Shown: positions 48,151 to 57,557, numbered from the stretch's first letter. The stretch is DNA of 64,000 nt from Sideroxydans lithotrophicus (GCA_020723185.1 DYJI01000004.1:186001-250000), one strand, 5' to 3'. Notes: generated by a model from the letters alone, not told the origin. Made by a program: numbers and translations.

Positions 48151-48166
48151 TGGCATGGTTGCTGCT
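48151..48166 (+). promoter_or_regulatory. Possible sigma-54 promoter of the second pilin gene
   Basis: TGGCATGGTTGCTGCT has GG (48152-48153) and GC (48164-48165) exactly 10 bases apart, and the same TGGCATG -24 box as the first pilin promoter. The -12 box is one base off consensus. Confidence 0.45.
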
Positions 48167-48206
48167 AAAGAGTTCATGTCATTCATCACCGAGGTGCATC
48201 AGAGTC

Positions 48207-48839
48207 ATGCAACGCAAACAATCCGGCTTCACCTTGATCGAGATCGCCATCACCATGGCGATCGTCGGCCTGATCATCACACTGACGATCAAAGGGCGGG
48301 AGATGGTGGAGAATTCGCGGGCCAAGAGCCTCGCCAACGACTTCCGAGATATCCAGGTGGCGCTGTTCGGTTATCAGGATCGTTTTCGCGCATTGCCGGG
48401 TGACGACCCTTCCGCCTCGGCGAACCTTGCACCGAGCGCTTCTTCCATACACGACGGCAACGGCAATCAGCACATCGAAGGCGATCTGAACACCTATCTG
48501 AGCGAGTCTTTCTTCCTCTGGCAGCATGTCCGACTGGCGGGGTTCTTGCAGGGGATAACGAACGCCGAAGCGAGCGGTTATGTTCCGCTCAACACATCAG
48601 GGGGGAGTCTGGGGGTCGCCGACATCAGCAATGCGCCCATTACCGGCATGAGCGGTGGTTACATCATCTGCTCGGACAACATCTCGGGACGCTTGGTCAA
48701 GCAATTGGACATGATGCTGGATGACGGCTTTACGACCAAAGGGGCGATGCTGGTCTCTCACGCGAACACTGGCGGCGACCCTATCCCGTCGAGGAACATC
48801 ATCGAGCGCGATTTCTATCTGGCCTGTCTGAGCGTCTGA
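48207..48839 (+). CDS. Type IV pilin, second paralogue
   Basis: A 210-residue prepilin with leader MQRKQSG and mature FTLIEIAITMAIVGLIITL. It shares with the first paralogue KGREM, LANDFRDI, YQDRFRALPGDD, FLWQHVRLAGF, YVPLNTSGG, PITGMSGGYIICS and KQLDMMLDDG. The ATG at 48207 is set by the leader; the Shine-Dalgarno (GAGG, 12 bases away) is poor, which may mean lower expression than the first pilin. It is convergent with the antiporter gene, 18 bases apart, with no clear terminator. Confidence 0.88.
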   Translation: MQRKQSGFTLIEIAITMAIVGLIITLTIKGREMVENSRAKSLANDFRDIQVALFGYQDRFRALPGDDPSASANLAPSASSIHDGNGNQHIEGDLNTYLSESFFLWQHVRLAGFLQGITNAEASGYVPLNTSGGSLGVADISNAPITGMSGGYIICSDNISGRLVKQLDMMLDDGFTTKGAMLVSHANTGGDPIPSRNIIERDFYLACLSV

Positions 48840-48857
48840 ATACCCGCTGGCCCAGCA

Positions 48858-50828
48858 TCAACCTTGCCGCAGTCTTTTCTCGGCGGCCTCCAGCATCATG
48901 GGCTGCCCCAGCAACATCAGCACATCGCCCGCGCGCAACAACATATCGTCTGAAGGCTCGCTCCCTAACAGGTTGTGGCGGCGCACGCCGTTGACTTCGA
49001 TGTTGAGCTCCGAAAATTTCAGATCCCCCAGCCGCATGCCGACCGCCCTGTCCTGCTCTTGCAGCATGACGCTCTGGAAGCGCGGCTGGATGCTGTCCGT
49101 CTCTTCACCGATCTCATCGCGCGGCGTGCGCAGATAGCCACTGAACATGCTGTAGCGCTTCGCGCGCGCCTCCTGCACGCGGCGCACCACGCGGCTGAGC
49201 GGGATGCCGGCCATCAACAAGGCCTGCGAGGCAAGCATGACGCTGCCCTCCAGCACTTCTGCCACCACTTCAGTTGCGCCGGCTTTCTTGAGCACCTCTA
49301 CATTGCTGTCATCGGACGTGCGCACGATGACCGGCATATCAGGACGATCCTGCTGGATGTGGCGCAATATCCTGAGCGCGGAGTGCTTGTCGTCGTATGT
49401 GATGACCAGCGCCTTGGCGCGCATCAACCCCGCCGCCTGCAACACCTCATGCTTGGCGGCATCGCCGTACACGACGCGCTCACCCGATGCGCTGGCTTCA
49501 TGCACACGGCGTGAATCAAGGTCGAGCGCGATGAAATTCACCTTTTCATTCTTCAGGAACGCAGCCAGCGCCTGCCCGCTGCGCCCGTACCCGCAGATGA
49601 TCACATGCCGGTTGGTGCTCATGCTCTGGACGGCGATCTGGTGCATCTGCATGGCGCTGTTCATCCATTCTTCCGGCGAGATGCGGCGCACGATGGCCTC
49701 GGCATGCTGGATCAGGAACGGTGCGATCATCATGGAGACCAGCATGGCCGCCAGCACGTTCTGCATCACGTCATGCGGCAGGAGATTGGCACCGCCGGTA
49801 AGGGTCAGCAGCACGAAACCGAATTCGCCCGCCTGTGCCAGCCCGAGGCCGGTACGCAAGGCAGGGCCCCAGTCCCCGGAGAACGCACGCACCAGCAGTG
49901 CCACCACCAAGGCCTTGAACGGTACCAGGATCAGCAACAGCAACAGTATCCACGCCCAGCCGTCGATCAGCGCCTGCATGTCCAGCATCATGCCGATGGT
50001 GACGAAGAACAGACCGAGCAGCACGTCACGGAACGGCTTGATGTCCTCTTCCACCTGGTAGCGGTATTCCGTCTCAGAGATCAGCATGCCCGCGACGAAG
50101 GCTCCCAGCGCCATGGACAGGCCGCTCTGTTCGGTGACCCAGGCCAGACCGAGGGTGAACAACAACACGTTCAGCATGAACAGTTCGGAAGATTTCTGGC
50201 GCGCGACCAGATGGAACCATGGCCGCAACAAACGCTGGCCGAAGGTGAGCAGCGCGGTCAGCACCAGGATCGCTTTCAATGCCGCGTAGGCCAGCGTGGA
50301 CGAGAGATTGCCATCCTGCGACGCCAGCGCCGGTATCAGGATGATGAGCGGCACCACGGCCAGATCCTGGAACAGCAGCACGCCCATGATCTTCTGGCCG
50401 TGCGGCGTGTTCAGCTCGGCACGTTCCACCAGCATCTTGCTGACGATGGCCGTGGAGGACATGGCCATGATGCCGCCCAGCGCCAGCCCCGCCGCCCAGC
50501 CCAGATCGAAGAACAGCGACGTAAGCATGACCAGCAACATGGTGGCGACCACCTGCGCGGTGCCCAGGCCGAACACCAGCCGTTGCATGGCGCGCAAGCG
50601 GGCAAGGCTGAATTCCAGACCGATGCTGAACATCAGGAACACCACGCCGAATTCGGCGAGGTGGCGCGTCTCCGGCGCATCGGGGATCCAGCCCAGCGCA
50701 TGCGGGCCGATCAGCACGCCGACGATGAGATAGCCGAGCATGGCAGGCAGGTGCAGCGAGCGGAACAGCACCACCACCAGCACGGCGACGGCGAGCAGAA
50801 TGAGCAGGAGTTGCAACGAATCGTTCAT
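48858..50828 (-). CDS. CPA2-family cation/proton antiporter with RCK domain
   Basis: A 656-residue inner-membrane K+ or Na+/H+ exchanger of the KefB/YbaL group. About 12-13 transmembrane helices (residues 1-385; LPAMLGYLIVGVLIGPHALG, LALGGIMAMSSTAIVSKML) are followed by a Rossmann TrkA-N domain (HVIICGYGRSGQALAAFL) and a C-terminal TrkA-C domain with the typical VNGVRR ... LLGSEPSDDMLLRAGDVLMLLG. Which ion it carries cannot be read from the sequence. Confidence 0.92.
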   Translation of the reverse strand: MNDSLQLLLILLAVAVLVVVLFRSLHLPAMLGYLIVGVLIGPHALGWIPDAPETRHLAEFGVVFLMFSIGLEFSLARLRAMQRLVFGLGTAQVVATMLLVMLTSLFFDLGWAAGLALGGIMAMSSTAIVSKMLVERAELNTPHGQKIMGVLLFQDLAVVPLIILIPALASQDGNLSSTLAYAALKAILVLTALLTFGQRLLRPWFHLVARQKSSELFMLNVLLFTLGLAWVTEQSGLSMALGAFVAGMLISETEYRYQVEEDIKPFRDVLLGLFFVTIGMMLDMQALIDGWAWILLLLLILVPFKALVVALLVRAFSGDWGPALRTGLGLAQAGEFGFVLLTLTGGANLLPHDVMQNVLAAMLVSMMIAPFLIQHAEAIVRRISPEEWMNSAMQMHQIAVQSMSTNRHVIICGYGRSGQALAAFLKNEKVNFIALDLDSRRVHEASASGERVVYGDAAKHEVLQAAGLMRAKALVITYDDKHSALRILRHIQQDRPDMPVIVRTSDDSNVEVLKKAGATEVVAEVLEGSVMLASQALLMAGIPLSRVVRRVQEARAKRYSMFSGYLRTPRDEIGEETDSIQPRFQSVMLQEQDRAVGMRLGDLKFSELNIEVNGVRRHNLLGSEPSDDMLLRAGDVLMLLGQPMMLEAAEKRLRQG

Positions 50829-50889
50829 GCGGCTGATGATGCCCTAACTTTTGCAAGTTTCAAAATCGTTCTCGGTCTGGATAGCGGCA

Positions 50890-50918
50890 AAGACACGACT
50901 GGGTTGTTCACCTATAAT
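50890..50918 (+). promoter_or_regulatory. Promoter of kdsD (possible leaderless transcript)
   Basis: AAGACA (50890-50895), a 17-base spacer and a perfect TATAAT (50913-50918). The start site expected 7 bases after the -10 falls at 50925, one base before the kdsD ATG. Confidence 0.6.
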
Positions 50919-50925
50919 TCGCGCC

Positions 50926-51912
50926 ATGAACAAACCGACTCCCGCCGCCCCGCACGCGCTCGAACTCGCGCGCCGCGTACTGACCATAGAAGCCGATGCC
51001 CTCAAAGCGCTGGCTGACCGGGTCGACTCGAACTTCCTCGATGCCATCAATCTGATCCTCGCCTGCAAAGGCAGGGTGATTGTGAGCGGCATGGGCAAGT
51101 CCGGGCATATCGCACGCAAGATCGCGGCCACCTTCTCCAGCACCGGCACACCGGCCTATTTCGTCCATCCGGGCGAGGCCAGCCACGGCGACCTCGGCAT
51201 GGTGACGCAGGATGATGTGTTCATCGGCATCTCCTACTCGGGCGAGAGCGAGGAGTTGCTGACCATCGTCCCGGTGCTGAAGCGTCAGGGGGCGAAACTC
51301 ATCAGCCTGACCGGCAATCCGAAGTCCAGTCTTGCGCTGGAGGCGGATGTGCACCTGAACGGCGCGGTGGCGCAGGAGGCCTGTCCCATGGGACTGGCTC
51401 CGACCGCCAGCACCACGGCGGCCCTCGCACTGGGCGATGCGCTGGCTGTCGCACTGCTGGATGCCAAGGGCTTTGGCGAAGCGGATTTCGCCCGCTCCCA
51501 CCCCGGCGGCAGTCTGGGGCGACGCCTGCTCACCCACGTTCGCGACATCATGCACAGCCATGCCAGCATCCCCATGGTGCCGGAAGACGCGACACTGGCT
51601 CAGGCGGTGCTGGAGATCTCCCGCAAGGGTCTGGGCATGACCGGCATCGTCGATAAAAACCATAAGCTGCTGGGCATCTATACCGACGGCGACCTGCGCC
51701 GAACACTGGAAAAGAAGCTGGATTTCAACACCACCCCGGTGAGCGCGGTGATGTCGAAGACGCCGCGCACGGTCGGCCCCGACGCGCTCGCCGTTGAAGC
51801 GGTGCAGATGATGGAGCAGTACAACATCACCCAGTTGCTGGTGGTCGATGCGAACAAGAAAGTACTGGGCGCGCTGAACATGCACGACCTGCTGAAAGCG
51901 AAAGTCATCTGA
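50926..51912 (+). CDS. kdsD: Arabinose-5-phosphate isomerase
   Basis: Converts ribulose 5-phosphate to arabinose 5-phosphate, the first step of Kdo synthesis. It has 328 residues with an SIS sugar-isomerase domain (VIVSGMGKSGHIARKIAATFSSTG, ISYSGESEELL) and two C-terminal CBS domains (IMHSHASIPMVPED, VMSKTPRTVGPD). The ATG at 50926 matches the family start; it has no ribosome binding site because the promoter -10 lies just 8 bases upstream. The next gene overlaps by one base. Confidence 0.96.
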   Translation: MNKPTPAAPHALELARRVLTIEADALKALADRVDSNFLDAINLILACKGRVIVSGMGKSGHIARKIAATFSSTGTPAYFVHPGEASHGDLGMVTQDDVFIGISYSGESEELLTIVPVLKRQGAKLISLTGNPKSSLALEADVHLNGAVAQEACPMGLAPTASTTAALALGDALAVALLDAKGFGEADFARSHPGGSLGRRLLTHVRDIMHSHASIPMVPEDATLAQAVLEISRKGLGMTGIVDKNHKLLGIYTDGDLRRTLEKKLDFNTTPVSAVMSKTPRTVGPDALAVEAVQMMEQYNITQLLVVDANKKVLGALNMHDLLKAKVI

Positions 51913-52436
51913 TGTCACTGACAGACCGCATCAAACCGCTGCGCCTGATCGCCTTCGATGTGGATGGCGTGCTGACCGACGGCGGGCTTTTCCTTTCCGA
52001 TTCCGGCGAGGAGTTCAAACGCTTCAACTCACTCGACGGGCACGGCATGAAGATGCTCAAGGCCAGCGGCGTGGAGCTCGCCATCATCACCGGGCGGACC
52101 TCGCGCTGTGTCGAGCTGCGCGCGAAGAACCTGGGCATCACCCGGCTCTATCAGGGTGTGGAGGACAAATATGCCGCCATGCAGTCTCTGCTGGCAGACT
52201 TGAGGATACCCCCCGCAGCCGCCGCGTTCATGGGCGACGACGTGATCGACCTGCCGGTGATGCGCAACGTCGGCGTGTCGTTCAGTGTCCCCGATGCGCC
52301 GCAATGCGTGCGTGACCGCGCCGATTATGTGAGCCAGCGTGCCGGCGGCCACGGTGCCGTGCGCGAGATCTGCGAACTGGTCATGTCGGCACAGGGCACG
52401 CTCGAGGCACAACTCGCGCCCTTCCTGGATCGATGA
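51912..52436 (+). CDS. kdsC: Kdo-8-phosphate phosphatase
   Basis: A HAD-family phosphatase of 174 residues that removes phosphate from Kdo 8-phosphate. DxD motif in LIAFDVDGVLTDGG, the Thr of motif II in IITGRTS, and the MGDDVIDLPVM motif IV. Small C-type HAD without a large cap, as expected for this tetramer. Overlaps kdsD by one base and lptC by four. Confidence 0.96.
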   Translation: MSLTDRIKPLRLIAFDVDGVLTDGGLFLSDSGEEFKRFNSLDGHGMKMLKASGVELAIITGRTSRCVELRAKNLGITRLYQGVEDKYAAMQSLLADLRIPPAAAAFMGDDVIDLPVMRNVGVSFSVPDAPQCVRDRADYVSQRAGGHGAVREICELVMSAQGTLEAQLAPFLDR

Positions 52437-53017
52437 GCCAGCTCTCTTTCGTCAATCGCTTGCGTGCCTGGCTGCCATTGCTGCCCGTCCTGGCGCTGCT
52501 GCTCGGCAGTTACTGGCTGAACCTGCAAGTCCAGCCCGTGGAGCCGGCCACCGGTGCCCTGCGCCACGATGTCGACTTCGTGGTCTACGGGTTGCGCTCG
52601 ACCGCGCTGAACACGGAAGGGCAGCCCCGCTTCACACTGCTCACGGAAAAGATGTGGCACTACCCGGATGATGACACCACCCACATGAAAACCCCCATCC
52701 TGACCAGCTTCTTCAAGGACCAGCCCCCCACCAGGATCGATGCGCAAAGCGGCATGCTCAGCAGCAAAGGCGAAGAGGTAAAGCTGCATGAGGATGTCCA
52801 CATATTCAGACCGGGGAGATCGCCGGCACAGGACCAGCACTTCAATACCGAATATCTGCGCGTACTGCCGGACGATGGCTGGGCGGAGACGAATTTCCCG
52901 GTGTTGATGTTCGACCGTTACAACACCATCCATGCCGTCGGCATGGAGCTGGACAACGGAGCACGTACCGTGAGATTCCTGCAACAAGTCCGAGCCGTCC
53001 ATGAAAAGAACGACTAA
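52433..53017 (+). CDS. lptC: LPS export protein LptC
   Basis: A 194-residue bitopic inner-membrane protein that passes LPS from LptBFG to LptA. One N-terminal helix (WLPLLPVLALLLGSYWLNLQV) precedes a periplasmic beta-jellyroll. VDFVVYGLRSTALNTEGQPRF matches the start of the family domain. It overlaps kdsC by ATGA and lptA by 17 bases. Confidence 0.9.
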   Translation: MSQLSFVNRLRAWLPLLPVLALLLGSYWLNLQVQPVEPATGALRHDVDFVVYGLRSTALNTEGQPRFTLLTEKMWHYPDDDTTHMKTPILTSFFKDQPPTRIDAQSGMLSSKGEEVKLHEDVHIFRPGRSPAQDQHFNTEYLRVLPDDGWAETNFPVLMFDRYNTIHAVGMELDNGARTVRFLQQVRAVHEKND

Positions 53018-53594
53018 GCAGCTGCTGCTCATCCCTTTCCTGCTCTGCGCCCCAAGCGTCATGGCGGAACAGGCAGACCGCGACAAACCCGTGCATCTGG
53101 AGGCCAATCAGGTGCTGATAGACGACGCGCGCCAATTCAAGAGCTTTGAAGGCCGTGTCCAGTTGATACAGGGAACTTTGAACATCCAGGCAGACCGCAT
53201 AGATGTTCGCGAGGACAAGGACGGCTATCAACACCTCACCGCCATCGGGCATCCGGCCAAATTCCGCCAGCGCTATGAGGGCAGCGAGGAGTATGCGGAA
53301 GGCTACGGCGAAAGGATCGAATACGACACCCGCGCCGAGACCGTGGACTTTTACGACCGCGCCCGCGTCAAGCGCGGACAGGACGAAGTCCAGGGAGCGC
53401 ACATCACCTACAGCACCAAGACGGAAGTGTTCAGCGCGCGCGGCGATGAAGCTTCACAAAAGACCGGCAACGACCGGGTGCGCGCCGTGATACAACCCAA
53501 GCGGGACAAATCACCGGCGGCATCCGCCCCGGCAAGCACACTGACCATACAACCCAGCGAGAACCTGTCCACCCCTGCCTCGCAAAGACACTGA
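53001..53594 (+). CDS. lptA: LPS periplasmic bridge protein LptA
   Basis: A 197-residue OstA-like protein that forms the periplasmic LPS bridge. Signal peptide [20 protein letters not shown], then the family core [34 protein letters not shown] and [12 protein letters not shown] Ser/Pro/Ala-rich tail of about 40 residues follows the conserved domain. It sits between lptC and lptB. Confidence 0.94.
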   Translation: MKRTTKQLLLIPFLLCAPSVMAEQADRDKPVHLEANQVLIDDARQFKSFEGRVQLIQGTLNIQADRIDVREDKDGYQHLTAIGHPAKFRQRYEGSEEYAEGYGERIEYDTRAETVDFYDRARVKRGQDEVQGAHITYSTKTEVFSARGDEASQKTGNDRVRAVIQPKRDKSPAASAPASTLTIQPSENLSTPASQRH

Positions 53595-53595
53595 C

Positions 53596-54318
53596 ATGAG
53601 CGAACTCCGTACCGAATCCCTGAAGAAGACCTACCGTGCCCGTACCGTGGTGCAGGATGCCTCGCTGCATGTCAGCAGCGGCGAGGTGGTCGGTCTGCTG
53701 GGCCCGAACGGCGCGGGCAAGACCACCACCTTCTACATGATCGTCGGCCTGGTCGCCGCCGACGGCGGAGAGATCACGATAGACGGCGAAAAGGTCACCC
53801 ATCTGCCCATCCACAGGCGCGCACGGCTGGGTCTTGCCTATCTGCCGCAGGAGGCTTCCATCTTCCGCCGCATGACCGTCAGCCAGAACATCGAGGCGGT
53901 GCTCGAGCTGCATGATTATTCCCCGGAAGAGCAGTCGCAGCGTCTTGAAGCGCTGCTGAACGACCTGCACATCACCCACATCCGCAACAACCCGGCGATC
54001 AGCCTCTCCGGCGGCGAGCGGCGGCGCGTCGAGATCGCGCGCGCGCTGGCCACCGACCCGCGCTTCATCCTGCTGGACGAGCCCTTCGCCGGCGTAGACC
54101 CCATCGCCGTGCTGGACATCCAGAAGATCATCCGCTTCCTCAAGGAGCGCGATATCGGCGTGCTGATCACCGACCACAACGTGCGCGAGACGCTGGGCAT
54201 CTGCGACCGCGCCTACATCATCAATGCCGGCTCGGTGATGGCGGAAGGCACGCCGGAGGAAATCATCTATAATGAGGGCGTGAGGAAGGTGTATCTGGGC
54301 GAGAACTTCAAGCTATAA
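53596..54318 (+). CDS. lptB: LPS export ABC ATPase LptB
   Basis: The 240-residue cytoplasmic ATPase of LPS export. Walker [13 protein letters not shown], the Q-loop [13 protein letters not shown], signature [16 protein letters not shown], Walker [18 protein letters not shown]-loop ITDHNVRE. It begins one base after the lptA stop and is followed by rpoN, the standard proteobacterial order. Confidence 0.97.
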   Translation: MSELRTESLKKTYRARTVVQDASLHVSSGEVVGLLGPNGAGKTTTFYMIVGLVAADGGEITIDGEKVTHLPIHRRARLGLAYLPQEASIFRRMTVSQNIEAVLELHDYSPEEQSQRLEALLNDLHITHIRNNPAISLSGGERRRVEIARALATDPRFILLDEPFAGVDPIAVLDIQKIIRFLKERDIGVLITDHNVRETLGICDRAYIINAGSVMAEGTPEEIIYNEGVRKVYLGENFKL

Positions 54319-54347
54319 GAAGCGCCGCCCCTCACCAGACACCCAAG

Positions 54348-55772
54348 ATGAAACCCGCTCTCCAACTCCGTCAATCCCAACAGCTCCTGCTCACACCGCA
54401 GTTGCAGCAAGCGATCAAGCTGTTGCAGCTCTCCACATTGGAGATCAATCAGGAAGCCGCGCGCCTGCTGGACGAGAACCCTTTGCTGGAACGGATAGAC
54501 GACACCGCCAACCAGACCTACAGCGGCAGTAATGACACTGGCACGCAGGTGACTGAACGCACGGAAAGCTCGACCACCGAGAGCCCGGCCAACGACGATA
54601 CGCCGGAGTGGGGTGAACAGAACTTCAGCCATGCGGCAAACAGCAGCCCGGATGACGAGGATGACGGTTATCAGGAAGTCGCTTCCGATCGTCCCAACCT
54701 GCGCGAGCATCTGCTTTGGCAGCTGAACATGAGCCTGCTGGACGAACGCGACAAGAAGATCATCGGCCTGCTCATCGACGCGCTGGACGAGAACGCCTAC
54801 CTGGCCCAACCCCTGGAAGAGATCGTGGAGATCTTCCCGGAGGAGCTGGATATCACGCTGGACGATCTGGAGACCGCGCTGGTGCAGTTGCAGCATCTGG
54901 ATGCGCCCGGCATCGGCGCGCGCGACCTGCGCGAATGCCTGACGCTGCAGCTTCAGGCGATCCCCGAAGACGTGCCGGGACGGGATATGGCCTTGCGCAT
55001 CGTGGGCGAACATCTGGACTTGCTGGCCGCACGCGACTTTTCCAGGCTGAAACGTCTGTTGCGTTGCGATGACGATGCCTTGCGCACCGCGCAGGATCTG
55101 ATCGTGCATCTGCAACCCAAACCCGGTATGGCATTCGAGCATCGTGCGGCCGACTATGTGGTGCCAGATGTGCTGGTGGAGAAGGTCGGCGGTATCTGGA
55201 AGGCACGCCTAAATCCTGAAGCCATGCCGCGCCTGCGTATCAACCAGGTGTATGCCAACATCCTGCAGCAGCGCGGCGATGCCAGCGCGCAGGGCATGGC
55301 GACGCAGTTGCAGGAAGCGCGCTGGTTCATCAAGAACCTGCAGCAGCGTTTCGAGACCATCCTGCGCGTGGCACAGGCCATCGCGCAGCGCCAGCGCCAG
55401 TTCTTCGAGCACGGCGACATCGCCATGCGGCCGCTGGTGCTGCGCGAGATCGCCGAGCAGCTCGAACTGCACGAATCCACCATCTCGCGCGTGACCACAC
55501 AGAAGTTCATGCTCACCCCGCGCGGCATCTACGAATTCAAGTATTTCTTTGGCAGCGGTCTGGCCACCGATGCGGGGGGGGCTTGTTCCTCCACCGCCAT
55601 CCGTGCCCTTATCAAACAGATGGTTAGCGAGGAAGATACTCGCCAACCCCTGTCCGATAGCCGCATGTCTGAAATCCTGGCACAGCAGGGCATTATCGTC
55701 GCCCGCCGTACCGTGGCAAAATACCGGGAATCCATGAACATCCTCCCGGTCAACCTTCGTAAATCACTCTAA
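54348..55772 (+). CDS. rpoN: RNA polymerase sigma-54 factor
   Basis: The alternative sigma factor that reads -24/-12 promoters with AAA+ activators. It has 474 residues: Gln/Leu-rich region I (LQLRQSQQLLLTPQLQQAIKLLQL), an acidic region II, the core-binding region, and the C-terminal RpoN box ARRTVAKYRESM. A G8 run at 55573-55580 is in frame in the conserved ATDAGGACS segment. Its presence supports the sigma-54 promoters proposed for the pilins in this window. Confidence 0.97.
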   Translation: MKPALQLRQSQQLLLTPQLQQAIKLLQLSTLEINQEAARLLDENPLLERIDDTANQTYSGSNDTGTQVTERTESSTTESPANDDTPEWGEQNFSHAANSSPDDEDDGYQEVASDRPNLREHLLWQLNMSLLDERDKKIIGLLIDALDENAYLAQPLEEIVEIFPEELDITLDDLETALVQLQHLDAPGIGARDLRECLTLQLQAIPEDVPGRDMALRIVGEHLDLLAARDFSRLKRLLRCDDDALRTAQDLIVHLQPKPGMAFEHRAADYVVPDVLVEKVGGIWKARLNPEAMPRLRINQVYANILQQRGDASAQGMATQLQEARWFIKNLQQRFETILRVAQAIAQRQRQFFEHGDIAMRPLVLREIAEQLELHESTISRVTTQKFMLTPRGIYEFKYFFGSGLATDAGGACSSTAIRALIKQMVSEEDTRQPLSDSRMSEILAQQGIIVARRTVAKYRESMNILPVNLRKSL

Positions 55773-55789
55773 CCATAAAGGAGCAGGCC

Positions 55790-56113
55790 ATGAACCTCAA
55801 TCTCACAGGACGCCACATGGAGATCACTCCCGCGATCCGCGAACATGTGATCGGCAAACTGGACAAGGTCAAACGCCATTTCGACAATGTGATCGACGTG
55901 AACGTCATCCTTTCCGTCGAAAAACTGCAGCAGAAAGCCGAAGCTACGCTCAACATCAGCGGCAAGACGCTGTTTGCCGAGTCCGAGGACGGCAACCTGT
56001 ACGTCGCCATCGACGCCCTGATCGATTCACTGGATCGCCAGGTGCTCAAGCACAAAGAGAAGTTCGAAGCACGTCGTCACGACGATTCGGGCAAACATCA
56101 GGCAGCAGAGTGA
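55790..56113 (+). CDS. hpf: Ribosome hibernation promoting factor
   Basis: A 107-residue HPF/RaiA-family protein that binds and inactivates ribosomes in slow growth: MNLNLTGRHMEITPAIREHV, KVKRHFDNVIDVNVILSVEK, and LYVAIDALIDSLDRQV. It is the short form without the long C-terminal dimerisation domain. Conserved place between rpoN and ptsN. Confidence 0.95.
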   Translation: MNLNLTGRHMEITPAIREHVIGKLDKVKRHFDNVIDVNVILSVEKLQQKAEATLNISGKTLFAESEDGNLYVAIDALIDSLDRQVLKHKEKFEARRHDDSGKHQAAE

Positions 56114-56150
56114 AACAAGCGAGGCAGCTCCCAGGCTGCCTCGTTTCATT
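56114..56150 (+). terminator. Hairpin terminator or attenuator after hpf
   Basis: CGAGGCAGC (56120-56128) and GCTGCCTCG (56135-56143) form a perfect 9-base stem with a 6-base loop, followed by TTTCATTT. The short and broken T run suggests partial termination before ptsN. Confidence 0.65.
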
Positions 56151-56162
56151 TGGTGAATCAGC

Positions 56163-56618
56163 ATGAGTCTAATCAGCAAGATATTGGCCCCCGACTGCGT
56201 GATGCTGGACAGCGAATCCTCCAGCAAGAAACGCGTCTTCGAGCACGTGGGCATCCTGTTTGAGAACACGCTGGGCATCGCGCGCAGCCAGGTGTTCGAC
56301 AGCTTGTTCGCGCGCGAGAAGCTCGGCTCCACCGGACTGGGACAGGGCGTGGCGATCCCGCATGGTCGCGTCAAGGGTCTGCGCGATGCGGCGGCCGCCT
56401 TCGTCAAGATGAAGACCCCCATCCCGTTCGATGCACCGGATGGCCAGCCGGTGAAATTCATCTTCGTGCTGCTGGTGCCGGAGCGCGCTACCGACCTGCA
56501 CTTGCAGATACTGGGCGAACTGGCCCAGATGTTCAGCGAACAGGCCTTCCGTGATCGTCTGGAAGCGACCGACGACCCGACCGAGATGCATCAGCTGTTC
56601 AACGACTGGAACCCCTGA
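56163..56618 (+). CDS. ptsN: Nitrogen-PTS EIIA component
   Basis: EIIA(Ntr), a regulatory phosphotransferase protein of 151 residues. The phospho-His is H67 in GQGVAIPHGRVKGL. The family core RKRVFEHVGILFE-like N-terminus and KFIFVLLVPE are seen. It sits next to hprK and rapZ, as in many betaproteobacteria; HPr and EI are not in the window. Confidence 0.95.
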   Translation: MSLISKILAPDCVMLDSESSSKKRVFEHVGILFENTLGIARSQVFDSLFAREKLGSTGLGQGVAIPHGRVKGLRDAAAAFVKMKTPIPFDAPDGQPVKFIFVLLVPERATDLHLQILGELAQMFSEQAFRDRLEATDDPTEMHQLFNDWNP

Positions 56619-56624
56619 TCCGCC

Positions 56625-57557
56625 GTGGCCCAGGTCAATATCAGGCAGTTGTTCCGCGACAAACAGGAGCGCCTCGGGCTCACCTGGGTCGCCGGTGACG
56701 GCTCCGAGCGCACGCTCGACAGCGAGACCGTCAACGCCTCCAACTGGGGACTGATCGGCCACCTGAACCTGGTGCACCCGAACTGGATCCAGGTGTTGAG
56801 CAATACCGAACTGGACTATCTGCATGATTTCTCTCCCACCGATCTGGCAACGTCGCTCGCAGCCCTTGACCGGCAAAAACCCTCCTGCCTGATCGTCGCC
56901 GGCGAGACCGAGATCCCTAAGGGGCTGATCGATTTCGCCAACCGCACCGAGACGCCGCTGTTCCATTCGCCGCTGGGCAGCGTCCACCTGATGTGGATGG
57001 TGCGCCACTACATGGTCAAGGCGCTGGCCGATTCCGCTTCGCGCCACGGCGTGTTCCTGGACGTGCTGGGTGTCGGCGTGATGATCACCGGCGACAGCGG
57101 AGTCGGCAAGAGCGAGCTGGCTCTGGAGCTCATCACGCGGGGCAACGGCTTGGTCGCGGACGATATCGTCGACCTGTTCCGCATCTCGCCCGAGGCACTG
57201 GAAGGTCGCTGCCCGGATCTGCTGCGCGACCTGCTGGAGGTGCGCGGGCTGGGTATCCTGAACATCCGCACCATGTTCGGCGAGACGGCCGTGCGCCGCA
57301 AGAAGAGCCTGAAACTCATCGTGCATCTGTATCGTCCGCCGCACGACGACCTGAGCAAGCTGGACCGTCTGCCGCAATCCGGCAAGGAAGACATCCTCGG
57401 CGTCACCATCAGCAAGGTCGAGATACCGGTGCTGGCTGGCCGCAACCTCGCCGTGCTGGTCGAAGCCGCCGCACGCAACTTCGTTTTGCAGCAGCGCGGC
57501 ATCGACACCATGCAGGAATTCATCGCGCGGCAGGAACAGCAACTCTCGGGAGACTGA
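56625..57557 (+). CDS. hprK: HPr kinase/phosphorylase
   Basis: A bifunctional kinase/phosphorylase of 310 residues that modifies a Ser of HPr. P-loop GDSGVGKSELALELI (about residue 155), the family signature around EVRGLGILNIRTMFG and the C-terminal VLAGRNLAVLVEAAARNF. Starts at GTG 56625, 6 bases after ptsN. Confidence 0.95.
   Translation: MAQVNIRQLFRDKQERLGLTWVAGDGSERTLDSETVNASNWGLIGHLNLVHPNWIQVLSNTELDYLHDFSPTDLATSLAALDRQKPSCLIVAGETEIPKGLIDFANRTETPLFHSPLGSVHLMWMVRHYMVKALADSASRHGVFLDVLGVGVMITGDSGVGKSELALELITRGNGLVADDIVDLFRISPEALEGRCPDLLRDLLEVRGLGILNIRTMFGETAVRRKKSLKLIVHLYRPPHDDLSKLDRLPQSGKEDILGVTISKVEIPVLAGRNLAVLVEAAARNFVLQQRGIDTMQEFIARQEQQLSGD

Noticed and set aside
54268-54273. TATAAT within the 3' end of lptB as a promoter for rpoN
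   Set aside because: No -35 hexamer at 16-18 bases, and the codons are part of a conserved C-terminus; kept as chance.
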